Positions 35,550 through 47,082 of a stretch of DNA of 64,000 nt are shown here, piece after piece. The DNA comes from Lingula anatina (lineage: Eukaryota; Brachiopoda; Lingulata; Lingulida; Lingulidae): the NCBI RefSeq assembly GCF_001039355.2, contig NW_019774602.1, positions 451,812 to 515,811 on the forward strand, written 5' to 3'. Position numbers and translations under genes: made by a program. Each line of letters starts with the position of its first letter. Position 1 is the stretch's first letter. The notes below the pieces were generated by a model. The model saw only the letters and a program-made list of their open reading frames with translations. It did not search any database and had not been told where the DNA came from.

Positions 35550-38120
35550 ATGGAGATTGCCAAGGTTTTGTGCTTATTAACGATGGCTGTGTCATCACTT
35601 CGGTTTGTTGCTTCATGGCCGTATGATGACAGCGGTTTCTCAAAAGACACCTACCTGTTACCAGCACTGCCATATGGCTATGGTGCTCTAGAGCCTCACA
35701 TGGACGAAGCAACGGTGAAGGCAAGTGAAATGAAATACTGCAGTGTACTACAACTCAGGGATAAGTTCAACTTATTTAGTACTATCGGCACACTAGCCAG
35801 CAAGTAGAAATAGGTATTATTACTACCAGTTTAATTTTTGGCGTAGGCCTACATGTGCCTCCCCCGTCGTTTGAGTAAAACTTAAAAATCAGCATACATG
35901 TACCAGATTTTATACGTACATGTACTAGTACATATAGCTATTACACGGTACTGGGTATATCGAAACTGAAAGTGAAACTTAACTGGAGATTTTCCACGTA
36001 TATCTAGTTCATGTATATATGACTAATGCAGCTGTCATTCGATATCAAAACCTGTTTGTCATATCTTTTTATTTGATTAATTCATTAACATTTTATTTTT
36101 TATTTGTAATGAGTTTTATTGCTTGATTATTTCATTAATAGTTTATTTATCTACCCGGGCCCATATTTTTAATAAGTGGAAAAGCCACAAATCAATGATA
36201 TGGCTTAATATTTTTGTTTTGTGTTGTCTTTTAACTAAATATTGATACAGGCATAAATATGATGTAAGTAACATATTTGTCATACATTTATAATCTACTA
36301 CCCGGTAGTACCAACACTATAAATCCTTGCACTGAGTACACTGGTATATCCAGATTTATACAACCCTGTATAATTTTCATGATTTTATTTTGTTTATTTA
36401 TTTCAAAGGCTAGCTTGCATACATTAAAAGATGAGCAAGGCAATTTTGGGGGCAGTGTAAAATGAACCTCATATGCTCACTTATATCATTATTGTTTTTA
36501 CTGATGATGGATTTTTAATATGCAGTATATCTTTCTTTAGGTTCACCACCAGGGGCATCATGCAGCCTACACAGCCAAGATGAATGCTGCATTAAAACAA
36601 TGGAGAAGTGAGGTATTGCATGTACAGTTTTTATGTTTACATACTAACAGTGGCATAGGGTTAATTACTTGTATTTGGATACAATAAGGTAGTACATTCA
36701 GTTCGTACTAGTACATATAAATTAACTTTCCACCATTAAAATATAACCAGTATTTGCAATTTCCTCCATTTTGTAAATCTAAAACTGAAGGACCAGTTTT
36801 TTTTTTATTTTTTTCAGTGAACTCTATGAATCTTTTATTCCACATATGCTCCAAGCATGGAGCACCAAGCAATTCTGTCATGTGATATTTCTGCACAAAT
36901 TTTGGCTTTTGCTTCAGTCCACTCTTTGATGTTGCTTCTCCAAGTACATCTTGGGTGTCTGTGTCTCCATTTCTGCTGGTGCCAGCTTGGAGAATAGTTT
37001 TTTGAAAGCAATCATACCATTGTTTATGCCCAAAATAGCGAAACTTTTTTTTTTTTTTTTTTTGCAGGCTGCAGGAGACAAGTTTGCCAATAGTTCCATT
37101 TTAAACATTCTTCAAAAACTGTCTCATGTTCCTGAAAAATATCGGATGACTTTGAGAAACAATGGAGGCGGGTAAGGAATTGTTACTTATACTGGTATAA
37201 TGAAGTTTGTCAAATTAAAAAAAGTAAATTTTGTATTTCAAAAATGGTAAGTGAAACTTATTATTTAATCAGTATGTTAACTATTTATTCTGGTACCAAA
37301 TAGACATACTAATCTTTTCTTTAAAGTAATATAAACTTTTTTTTTCAAATGTCAGGGACTTGATGTTTGGTACTTTTAAAATAATTGTGTGAGTAGTGTA
37401 CCAGCATTGTGGATAAATAAGAAACAAAAAGAGAGTTTGTTATCATAAATGTACAATGTGATAAAAGTATTTACTGACTTTCAAATTATTTTCTTCAGGT
37501 ATTTCAACCATGCTATATACTGGGCCTGTATGTCTCCCAAGGGTGCAAGAATAAGTCCAGGTCTAGAAAAAGATATAAAAGATAATTTTGGGACATATGA
37601 AAATTTTAAAGAGCAGTTTACAGCAAAGAGCTTGTCTTTGTTTGGTTCAGGTAAGATCAATACAAACCACTATGACTTCTGGCACATTTGAATGGGTCTA
37701 TTGTTTATGCTACGAAGAGTTAATACAAGTAAATATACAAAGAAGTTTTTGTTTCAGGTATATTTAAGTTTGTAAAATATTTCAGTTCATGAATCTGACT
37801 GAAATGTTTTCACATGAAATGTGTAGCTGTCAAAAGAACTCAATTCATCATCTCACTGAAACATTTTTCTAGGATATGTCTGGCTATCAAGAGATCAAGA
37901 TGGTAAACTTATTATTTCCACAACAGCCAATCAGGACTCGCCTGTGACTGAAAGGCTCCACCCAATTCTGGTGATTGACATTTGGTAGCATGCATACTAC
38001 TTAAAACACCAAAACAAACGGGCAAACTTTGTGGAAGCTTGGTGGAACTTGGTTGACTGGAGAGCTGTGGAAACACTTGACACGTGGTGGAAGGGACGGC
38101 AGACACGTGATGAGTTATAG
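35550..38120 (+). pseudogene. Mn-type superoxide dismutase, copy 3, with in-frame TAG
   Basis: Exons 35550-35720 (an in-frame ATG at 35532 adds six residues), 36541-36612, 37068-37171, 37499-37650, 37873-38120. Exons 2-4 match the lengths in SOD1 and SOD2, but introns are shorter. The leader MEIAKVLCLLTMAVSS fits a signal peptide. VHHQGHHAAY, YFNHAIYW and NQD are intact. At 37986-37988 the Glu codon of DIWEHAYY is TAG, cutting the chain at residue 204, directly after D-I-W and before the fourth metal ligand His. The remaining 43 codons stay open and conserved, ending RQTRDEL. So the stop is recent, a sequencing error, or edited/read through; otherwise the gene looks functional. Intron 1 has the same GC donor. 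Paralogue of SOD1/SOD2, clearly older than their duplication. Confidence 0.8.
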
Positions 38121-38408
38121 GCCATTTTCACAGTATCGTGTGGATGAAAAACTGAAGGATTGCAGTCCCATTGATAAGCTTCCTGAAGTTGTGTTATTTT
38201 GCACTCATTTTGGATTTTTAAGTTCATGAGTTTTAATTGAGATGATATGTGATATCGCTTTATAAACTACATTGTATTATGAATTGTGGACCTTCAACAT
38301 CTCCCATCTGAAGTGCTAGTGAATGTACCGTAATATGTCAATTGAGTGACAGTATATTGTACATGTATGGTAAAAAAAACCTCCAAGATAAATTGTATCT
38401 GGAATAAT

Positions 38409-38475
38409 TTTTATTTATTTATTTATTTATTTATTTTCTTTTATTTTCTTTTATTTATTTATTTATTTATTTATT

Positions 38476-38515
<40 letters not shown>
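38409..38515. repeat. (TTTA)n, (TA)n and poly-T tracts
   Basis: Simple-sequence cluster in the 3' flank of SOD3. Confidence 0.9.
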
Positions 38516-38516
<1 letters not shown>

Positions 38517-38526
38517 GTAAAGGATA

Positions 38527-38532
38527 CAAATA
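38527..38532 (+). terminator. Possible polyadenylation signal of SOD3
   Basis: AATAAA ~400 bp after the SOD3 stop, at a distance like those of SOD1 and SOD2. Confidence 0.35.
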
Positions 38533-38615
38533 AAAATCATGGTTTGAAATGTATTTTCAAATATCTTTCGATATTTTTCCATATCATTAAATGGGCTTTT
38601 ACACTGTGGTCCTAA

Positions 38616-41042
38616 ATCAATGTGATTTAGAGCGCAACAATCACAGCGTTTTATCACTGACACGTATTAGTACCCTGATTATAAGAACGTGCTTTGGTCA
38701 GTGAACCTACTACACATCTTGTAAATGTGAAAATGATAGATACATGGATTTTGTGGTCTCTTTTTACATACAGACTTTTTTTGTAACTTTAACTTTATTG
38801 TTAGCTCTATATTATAACTGCATGGATAAGGATATTGTTATTCGATACAAAGCACAGTTGAGAATTTCTCAGCATAATTAGTTTCCTGTATAGAATTTGA
38901 CGTACCTGTGCGAGAGAACTGGCCAGTAGTTGGGAATGGCAGCAGGAAATATGCCGATATGAATAATTCTACGACACCTGGTATTCAAAAATGCCCGTGT
39001 ATGAATAATTATAACACACCCGATACTTAGGCAAATATAATAATGGGGTTTTTAGCCCTGAACCTGAGACGTTTGTTGAAGTAAAAGGTGTAGAGAGATA
39101 ACCGTTCCACTTTGCGTGATTTAATTACACTGTGCCATACAAACGGTTTAATGTTCATTTGTAAGATTGCCCTCAGTATGTCTAATTTGCCTTCGTCAGA
39201 TTTACTTGACTGTCAGTTGATTAACGTATTTCGGACTCCGAAATTGACCCTTTTCGGAAAATGGCCCATTTGCATTTTGAGATTAGCATTTGAAGAACGC
39301 GGATAATATGATAATGGTTGCGTTTTTCAGCGACGCAAGTAAATCTGGAGATATGTGAATTCCAGATGATTCGAAACATATAAAGTGTGCCTCTTCGCGA
39401 TTCTCTAAATCCAGGCTTTCTTAGGGCGAGAAAATCTTACATCAAGACGATATAAAACACAGCATTTCGTATTTTGTTAGCCTCTATAACGCATCTCATA
39501 CTCCGTTATTATTGGCTAATCATTTAAGTTTTGTCATGTTATGTGAACACACGCATCTATAGTTCCAGGTCGGGTTTATACTTAGTACATAAAATCCAGT
39601 AAGTCATCCTCATTTAAACTTCCCAGGATTCTTTTGACATTTTGATATTTTGGTACATTTTTTAGTCTTTCAATGCCATTCCTGGTAAATTTAACATAAG
39701 TGTAACTGCATGTACCATTGTTGAAATAATTCTTACGCGGAGACAGGACAGAAAGTGCTGAAAACCTATCGTTTGTCCATCACATGCGTGCATTACTGTA
39801 CTTTCTTGACTTACTGGTAGATGGATGATTCACAAGATGTCATCTAGCCACGCTGTGCAGTGTAATTACTGTTTAATTGTACGTGATTTTGTCCATATTA
39901 CTGTTATGTTTAATTATTTGGTTAACGGCCACTTTCCTTGTAAATATGCTGTACGCACCTCTGTTCAAATCTCGTTAACAGCTGTTTTGTTAAATCTCAA
40001 TGATTCACATTTATTACCGTGCAATTTTGCTATTACAGGAGTTGCAGTGTTCCGCCAAAATAGTTATACTTAGGCATTCAACATAAATTCGTGACAGTCT
40101 TCCTTTGGGAGCTACGTAAATTACACCTTATAATGCCACTGATTGAACTCCACAACTATTGTACCATTGGGTTATCGGGTGTTGTCAAAACGCGTCATTT
40201 TTATGTAAGTGCACCCTCACGACTTGAAGACGAACATTAAAACATTAAAACCCACGTCATCTGACATTTTAGCTTTGGGGACGTACTTTTCCAATACGTC
40301 CCCAAGCTAAATCGTGCGTGCGTGAGTTGCTTTGTGGTTACGCTCACAGCGCTATTACGCCCAGTTCAGTCAAGCATACCGCTTTTCTTTCTTTCTCATC
40401 CTTCATCTCTGTCAAGTTTAAAACTTCCAGCAGAATGATAAACTTAAATTAACCTTAAAGCTGATGCATATCCTTGCCAGCGTGTCAGAGATAGATATCA
40501 GAGAAATAATAAACCTTCAGTTATATACATAGACATACGCAGTCATCTTAACTACAAGCTTGCCTGCAAGCACTTTTAAGTGTTATGTTAAAACATACAT
40601 TGTGTGCACTGAGATCATGCTACAGTCAAGTTGCCTGCTTATTTCGTACCTGGACATGTCTGTTTTCTCACGGAAACGCTTATAACTGTTGTTTACTATT
40701 AAATGAAAATAAATCATGATTATCAGAAATTGCTTTGCACCATGGACAAATATTTAAGAAATCAACAGCGACAAACCATTATGATTATGCCTAAATCGAT
40801 ATAATAGATTTCAGAGAAAGTTCTGTGCCATGACTTTCACATTATATTCTGAACGTCTGTGATGCAACTTCAAAAATTTAATGTATTATTTCTATAGTCT
40901 GCTGTGGTTATTATTCACCTGAATGTGACTAAAATTGAATTAAACTTCATACAGAGTGTACAAAGCAAGATATTGTCGAAATGTCTATATCTCTGTAAAA
41001 ACATATTGCGAGGAGAGCATAAAAAGGGGTAGAATTTAACAA
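38616..41042. other. Intergenic region SOD3 to PRRT-like gene 1
   Basis: No coding signal. Contains the strong hairpin at 40269-40310. Part of the right end is 3' UTR of the minus-strand gene at 41043. Confidence 0.6.
40269..40310. repeat. Strong short hairpin
   Basis: TTAGCTTTGGGGACGTA pairs with TACGTCCCCAAGCTAA across a 9-base loop; one bulged T is the only imperfection. Isolated in intergenic DNA. Confidence 0.8.
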
Positions 41043-42137
41043 TTATTTACCACAGTTCCTAAAAGGTGTCGCTACAAAACATAAAGTAGCGGCCATTCCC
41101 CATTCACACAGTCGAAACGCCATTTGATACCCCCACCACGTCCAGGGTTCTGGGGTCTGGGTGGTCATTATACTGAAGTCACTAAATATACCCATTATAT
41201 TCAACGCTGTCACAGCGAGAAAGAAAAACGTGGCTACTAGCGTCACTTTGACGGCAAGGACGAGTCTTTGGGGGTGTTTTTCCACTTTGTGCTCCGCACT
41301 CGCTGGGGGTGCAGGTCGGCCCTCCTCCACCACGCCCGCGCTGCCTTTGTGGGTTTGGCTGCTCAGGCGGACTATTTCATTCCGGGGCCTCGTCGTTCTC
41401 TTGTAAAGTCTTTGGAACAAAGCAATGTACGCTATTGAAAAGATCAATCCCCACAGCACGAAAACTCCTTGACATATCACCATCAGAAGCCTTGCTTTAA
41501 AGAAAACTCCAACTACCATGTCTGATATAAATGATATAGAAAAATTAAACACCACGATGGAAACCAGCGCTGGGATGTCGTAGATGTTTTTGGAAATCGT
41601 CCTTATTTGGGTGGCCTTGAGCAGTGCAGAGAACAGAATGTAAAATGCTGATGTGAGGGCGGGCAACGACGTACTGATTAGAAAGTACGCCACTGGTTTA
41701 GGAAATATATCCTTATGATTGTGCGCATCTACAAATAACAGTACCATTCTTGTAACGCAGACCAGCAAGACGAGCAAGTTCAGTGCGATGAAATAACCCC
41801 GAGAAGGCAGCGAAGATAGGCGAAGAAGCTGGACGATATTTAACAGTGTTATTAACGCCAGTGCCGTGAACAAAGTCCCAAGGCCGTAGATATAAGCTGG
41901 CCAGGCTAGGCCCCATTCTGGTATAGCCGTATCCCACTTCGGTACGGGTTCGGCGAAAGGGATGAGATCGCCCGTGGTATTCATGAGCCAGCTTTTCGGC
42001 GAGGCTAGCCACTCAGGCTCAGGCTCTGGCTCGGGTTCAGGACCGGCGTAACCAGCCGCATAGTGGTCAGTAGTTACGACTGCCGTAGTGAATGGGTAAA
42101 ATGCGTGCGAACTCGCTGTGTTCTCAAGTGAGCCCAT
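41043..42137 (-). CDS. PRRT3/PRRT4-like seven-transmembrane protein 1
   Basis: Single coding exon, 364 residues. A Thr/Pro-rich N-terminus with a Pro-Glu repeat (about residues 33-41) leads into PFAEPVPKWDTAIPEWGLAWPAYIYGLG, then seven hydrophobic segments at roughly 83-105, 115-136, 147-173, 188-210, 213-240, 292-316 and 333-355. The WG-AW-IYGLG entry, the TR-LLFVDA loop and the C-terminal WWGY-RLCE segment resemble the 7TM C-terminal domain of vertebrate proline-rich transmembrane proteins 3 and 4, whose biochemical role is not established. No DRY or NPxxY GPCR motif seen. Basic loop KRTTRPRNEIVRLSS between TM5 and TM6. The neighbouring gene at 44652 is a paralogue on the same strand. Confidence 0.8.
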   Translation of the reverse strand: MGSLENTASSHAFYPFTTAVVTTDHYAAGYAGPEPEPEPEPEWLASPKSWLMNTTGDLIPFAEPVPKWDTAIPEWGLAWPAYIYGLGTLFTALALITLLNIVQLLRLSSLPSRGYFIALNLLVLLVCVTRMVLLFVDAHNHKDIFPKPVAYFLISTSLPALTSAFYILFSALLKATQIRTISKNIYDIPALVSIVVFNFSISFISDMVVGVFFKARLLMVICQGVFVLWGLIFSIAYIALFQRLYKRTTRPRNEIVRLSSQTHKGSAGVVEEGRPAPPASAEHKVEKHPQRLVLAVKVTLVATFFFLAVTALNIMGIFSDFSIMTTQTPEPWTWWGYQMAFRLCEWGMAATLCFVATPFRNCGK

Positions 42138-44438
42138 CCGTACAATGGAGATAACAAATCAGTGCTTGAATTAATAAAGCTGATTCTTTCTCGAGATTAC
42201 AGCAGGGGCTTTTACCTTGATTCCTCCGTGATCTGCACAAATACTGATCTTTACGGCAACTTTGGTATCAATTTCACTCCCATCGATCACCGATTGAGAA
42301 TCGCATCGATGTAATGCTGATGCTGATAATTTTTCATCGATTTCTCCGGGCTTTTCAAACTCTATTACAATAAAAGTCAACCACAGCCACTGAGTGAAGC
42401 CTCAACTGCGACTAAATGCCAGCGTGACTTTTCTTGAAGCCAGTTTTGCATAAAGTAAGTTCCTGGTTAAGCGTCCAAGGATATCATCGTCACCATCAGC
42501 CAATGGAGTTCGCCCTAACTGCTCAATTGCACAAGACGCGAAGGATATTTAGGGGGAAATGCTTTCTCCTGTTCATAACAGGTGACAGAAGAATAATACC
42601 CAATTTGTCCGCTCTATATTCGAAGTCAGTCTCCGTTACTTAATGTAAATACGGAGTTGAAAGCAAGTCAGAGTGACATTACAATAGCACCTACATGCTA
42701 ACCACGGTCAACCGTTGGTGTGAATTGTTTGGCTGGAAACGTGATAAAGGAAAGGGGGAGTGACCAGCACATTTAAATGATTTATATACCTCATACCAAT
42801 TGACCAAAGGAGACCACCCTCACCACCTGGCTTTTCTGCTAAGTGTCACCGTGTCAAATAGCGTAACTGTTTCATATCAGAGAAAGGGGGTATTAGATAA
42901 AGGGCACAGGCAAGCCACATGTACAGTATATGCAACACATGCTTTACATGCTGTGTGCATTGTTTCGCTGTCCACCCACCTCTCACTTCACGGTTTATCC
43001 TTAGGTAAGGTGACATCATCGCACTTTAAGCCATAGTTCATTTTAGGGAGTAAATTGCTATTCGCGCCATTCAATCATCGGGAATTGTGAGACGGTGTCA
43101 GAGTCTTACGTAATTGCAGCCTTTTAATTGGATGGCAGAGGGAGTGCTGAAGAGACAGAGAGACAGCGTGATATACGAGTGTACGTGGATCACGAGACAA
43201 TAAGAATGACGTGCATAAAACAAAATGCGTGCAGATTGACCTTTTATGCGTTTGTATATTTGTGTGCGTGGTCAATATGGTCGATAAAGTGGATTAGACC
43301 GAACATCATTAAAGTTGAAAGAAAGCGCCAAACACAAGCGCATGAAGCAATGTTGGCTTACTAATGAGAAACTCCAGGACAAACTCTCTTGCTTTGTTTT
43401 GTTTTTCGAAATCGATAAAAAGGGCGGGAGTAAATAATTGAATTTATAATTAGTTGCGCCGTATTAGTTTTATTACATAATAACTGTGCACAGCAGGGCA
43501 TATAAAATTAAGTGACCGAAATTGTTCCCGTTGTTATTGACAAGAAGTTATTTTTGTTAATTTACCGTACGTGAACTTAATCATAGTATTTTCAATTAAA
43601 TGGTATGGGAAATTTTAAACATTCTAGCCTCCTTCATTTTTCGTTTTCATTTAATACTTGCATGTCATGTATTATACACTTCTTGGAGTGACGAAAATAA
43701 TTTGATAACACCGCACCCACACCCACTAGCCGTTATCCTGTTTGAGCTGCCATCTAGCGGATAAGAAAACTCTTATTGCAACTTCTTTTTGTCTTTTATA
43801 TCCTGGAACAAAAAATACAACTGACCACATCAAGTCTACCAAACGTATTTTTGAAACACCGCTTTTGATCATTGATATGTTATGTCAATGACGTCAAATA
43901 AAGTCTAAAAGAATTAGTTATGATTTTATGGGCTCAAAATGAGTACTGCATGTTTTTCAATTATCCTACAAAATGTTACTTCAGAAGCTATTCTTATTAT
44001 ATAAACACAAACAACCACTTCATTTAATAAGAATTCTTGTATGTTCCTGGTGTGTATCATGAATACGATACAGGCATACTTAAAATCAATAAATTTTATT
44101 GATAGTATGTTGTTAATTTAAGTTACTTCCTTGTACCAAAGATTGTGAGATCAGCATTTCTGCAACAGGTCCCTTTGAAATAAAGGTGAAGAAAAAACCT
44201 ATTACATGGAACTGTATCTTTGGACTTCGACACAAATCAAATTCCGTAGGCTTACAAATTTTTTTAAACAAACCCCAAGAGAGTTTTTCATATTCAGGCT
44301 ACCACTTTCATTCTTTCTTTTTTGTTTGTAATTTTTCACGGGAAGATTTTTTTAGCTGTACGGCATGCAGGAAACTAAACCAGATAAGAGGCACACAAAT
44401 TTTCTTCCCGTGTCATTAAATTAAGGCAGCCTTTCAAT
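42138..44438. other. Region between the two PRRT-like genes
   Basis: The left part is the presumed 5' flank/leader of gene 1. No further coding exon recognised; short frames lack conservation signs. Confidence 0.55.
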
Positions 44439-44444
44439 TTTATT
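44439..44444 (-). terminator. Possible polyadenylation signal of PRRT-like gene 2
   Basis: AATAAA on the minus strand, ~210 bp after the stop codon. Confidence 0.35.
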
Positions 44445-44651
44445 TCTACATATATCTGCGACATATTACCAACAAATGCCACATGTTAACAAATGAAACA
44501 AATATTATATATTTATATAGGTGTAAACAGCTGGGAGGATTGCATAAAATACTGACCCCGATATGCAACTTTTTAATATACATGTACATCTGTTCAGTAA
44601 CACCAAATTGCTTGAACATTCTAAAATGACCAGCGAACAGGAACGATTCAC

Positions 44652-45689
44652 TTATGACGCTGCAGACACTACGCTGATGCGGGACTTCATTGACTCCTGC
44701 TTTTTCTTTCTAAAGGGCTGCGAGGCCACAAGAAGTATAGTAAATCCCATGGCTACCTCCAGAAGTCGTGTAGCAAAGTGATACCCCCACCATGGCCAAG
44801 GCAGAGGGGTCTTATTCGTATACAGTCCGAATTCACTGGCTATTCCCCACAAATTCATCAACGCAATGCAAAAGTACAATACTGCTCCCGCAAGCGCCAC
44901 TTTCAGCGCCATCGTCTTTTTCGGCTGCGGTATGTGAGAGTCACGTTTTTTGCCCGGCTTGGCGAGGGGGGTTTGGCTCGTCAAGCTCATGCGTATTACC
45001 GTCTTCCGGTCTCTGATTGTAATATTATAAAGTTTCCGAAACAAGACAATATATGCAAGTGAAGTAACGATTCCTATTAAAACATAGGTGGCTTGGCAAA
45101 CCACTAGAATGGCTCTGGCCTCGAAGTGATACCCAGTCACCAAGTCAGCTGTGATAGCAAGAACGAAATTGAAAACAATCACTGTTATGATCACCCGGCC
45201 ATTTACGATCTTGGGGGATGCCAGTTTGAAGCTCAAAAGTTTTGTGAGCATAACAAATAATAATATGAATGCTGAAGTGAGACAAGGGAGTGTAACACTG
45301 ATGGAAAAATACGCGAGGGCTGCTGGGAAAGAGTTATTGGAATTGTAAGCGTCAACAAAAAAGTAACAAGTTCTAAACAACCCCATTATGAACATCAGTG
45401 TGTTCATAGCGATGAAGAATGCCTTGCTTTTGAGTCTTTGCATCAATAAAAGTCTTATCACGTTCACAATTGAAATAAGTGCTATGAGAGCAAATAATGC
45501 ACCCAGTGTGTATATGTGAACTTCCCAGGCTGCTCCCCATTCTATTTTAGCCTCCTTCCAGTTGGGAACAGGCTCTGCAAATGGCTCCTCGGTGGTGGTG
45601 GTACTAGTGCTTGTAACATTATGGATGTCCTGACCCAAAGTCTCAGACGTCGTTTCTTGTGGTGCGGACGCCGTGACCGCCGCCATCAT
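44652..45689 (-). CDS. PRRT3/PRRT4-like seven-transmembrane protein 2
   Basis: 345 residues in one coding exon. The N-terminus is Ser/Thr-rich with an NVTS glycosylation site, then PFAEPVPNWKEAKIEWGAAWEVHIYTLG, matching protein 1, followed by seven hydrophobic segments and a basic tail (PFRKKKQES...). On the minus strand the sequence just before the ATG reads a pyrimidine tract ending AAATTTCAG, 9 bases before the start, a good splice acceptor; so an untranslated upstream exon is likely. Shared blocks with protein 1 include FFIAMN/YFIALN, YFFVDAYN/LLFVDAHN, PALTSAF/PCLTSAF and PWPWWGY/PWTWWGY. A local tandem duplicate, well diverged. Function unknown; membrane location inferred. Confidence 0.8.
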   Translation of the reverse strand: MMAAVTASAPQETTSETLGQDIHNVTSTSTTTTEEPFAEPVPNWKEAKIEWGAAWEVHIYTLGALFALIALISIVNVIRLLLMQRLKSKAFFIAMNTLMFIMGLFRTCYFFVDAYNSNNSFPAALAYFSISVTLPCLTSAFILLFVMLTKLLSFKLASPKIVNGRVIITVIVFNFVLAITADLVTGYHFEARAILVVCQATYVLIGIVTSLAYIVLFRKLYNITIRDRKTVIRMSLTSQTPLAKPGKKRDSHIPQPKKTMALKVALAGAVLYFCIALMNLWGIASEFGLYTNKTPLPWPWWGYHFATRLLEVAMGFTILLVASQPFRKKKQESMKSRISVVSAAS

Positions 45690-46261
45690 AAAGACAGGCT
45701 GAAATTTAAAAAAAAGGTTTAATTTAAGAAAAATCCAATAAAAAAGTAAAATGCATTTGTACTAAGAAAACATGTATAAACCATATTCACGTGTATGTGT
45801 TTATGTCTTGCGCAAGGTATTGGACAGCCAGAAAATCAATGCAACAGTAGAGTACGCACGAGTAACATGAATTGATCAATCCGGGTTGGTTATTCAGTGA
45901 GTCACAAGGGAGTTAATAATAAAGACAGAAGGACTTTGTCAATACGAAACAGACTGACAATAAAATGTCAAAACACAACGTGTAACTTATTAGTCTTACT
46001 GCAGCACTAAACTCGCGTATGTATTGTTTTCAAGAATAATCCGTAATGATGTTTACTTTTGACATAGGGCACGAATACGATTAATAAGCAAAACTTGGTT
46101 GTTCGGGATGCCTAGGCAGGTGTTCACCCATATGCAGTTATCATTATCCATTAAGCTTATATGCATTCAAATATTCTGATCATATGGAATTAATGCGACA
46201 TTGGTCGGCATATTTTTATAGCATTGTTGATGACAGATGCACTGAAACTTCTCCAAGTACG

Positions 46262-46505
46262 GTGTACAATGAAAATCTGACTCCCCCAAAATTTGACTCC
46301 CCAATCAGATTTTCATTATGAAAATGTGACTCCCCTGTTAAATTTTCATAATGAAATCGGACTCCCCCCCATGAAATATTAACCCATAAGATTTATAAAG
46401 TTTTGTGAGGGGGAGTCAAAATTTCATGGGGGGACTCAGATTTTCATTATGAAATGTTGACTGGGGGAGTCAGATTTTCATGGGAGTCAGATTTTCATGT
46501 TACAC
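46262..46505. mobile_element. Foldback element built of GACTCCC / ATTTTCAT modules
   Basis: Ends GTGTACAATGAAAATCTGAC and its complement (24-bp inverted repeat, one transposed pair). Inside, 'tgactcccc' and 'agattttcat' modules recur several times in both orientations, giving nested palindromes. Non-coding. Confidence 0.8.
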
Positions 46506-46866
46506 TGGTAGTATTTCTTCGTTTTTCTACTGTCAAAACTGTACTGTTTCATGAACCAACAAAAATTTACCACTATATTCGGGAAGTTGACAAGTCGTTT
46601 CTCAGGTACGGGTTTATTGTTGAGGGTCACACGAAGCTTTTTAACCACAGACATACCTGTGTAATAGTGCGTGCGAGTGTGATGCTCTTAATGTCCTGTT
46701 ATGTGAACGCTTTGTCCATTTTTACCTACGGTCAATCAATAGGCAAAGTACTTTTACATGTAGTTAAAGCAGACACATGCTCGACTTACATGACTTTTGT
46801 AAATATCTACACGTACATTCAATCGACTTTTTCAAAGGCAACTGATGTGTTCACAATTTATTCTTA

Positions 46867-47079
46867 GACTGGGTTCCATACTGGCGGTTCACGCTAAATT
46901 TCTATCAGCTCAAGAGGCTTAAATGTCTGTCACGCCTACCGAATCAGCTAGAGGTAAAGATAATTACCCCTGAACAGCTCTACAAGGCGTGACAGACGTT
47001 TAAGCCAGTTAGTTTGATAGCAATTTAGTGAGACTCCCCAGGGAGATAGATCGATCCAAATATCTGTGGGAATGGTCCC
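46867..47079. mobile_element. CATTCCCA-type MITE, copy 3 (inverted)
   Basis: 213 bp, flanked by TTA on both sides (46864-46866, 47080-47082). Inverted relative to the copies in SOD2; its left arm is more decayed. Confidence 0.8.
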
Positions 47080-47082
47080 TTA

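Noticed and set aside
43128-43364. 78-codon plus-strand frame between the PRRT-like genes
   Set aside because: No homologous motif, no splice or initiation context; compatible with chance.
46454-46867. 137-codon plus-strand frame
   Set aside because: It begins inside the foldback element, ends at the next MITE and shows no protein-like conservation.
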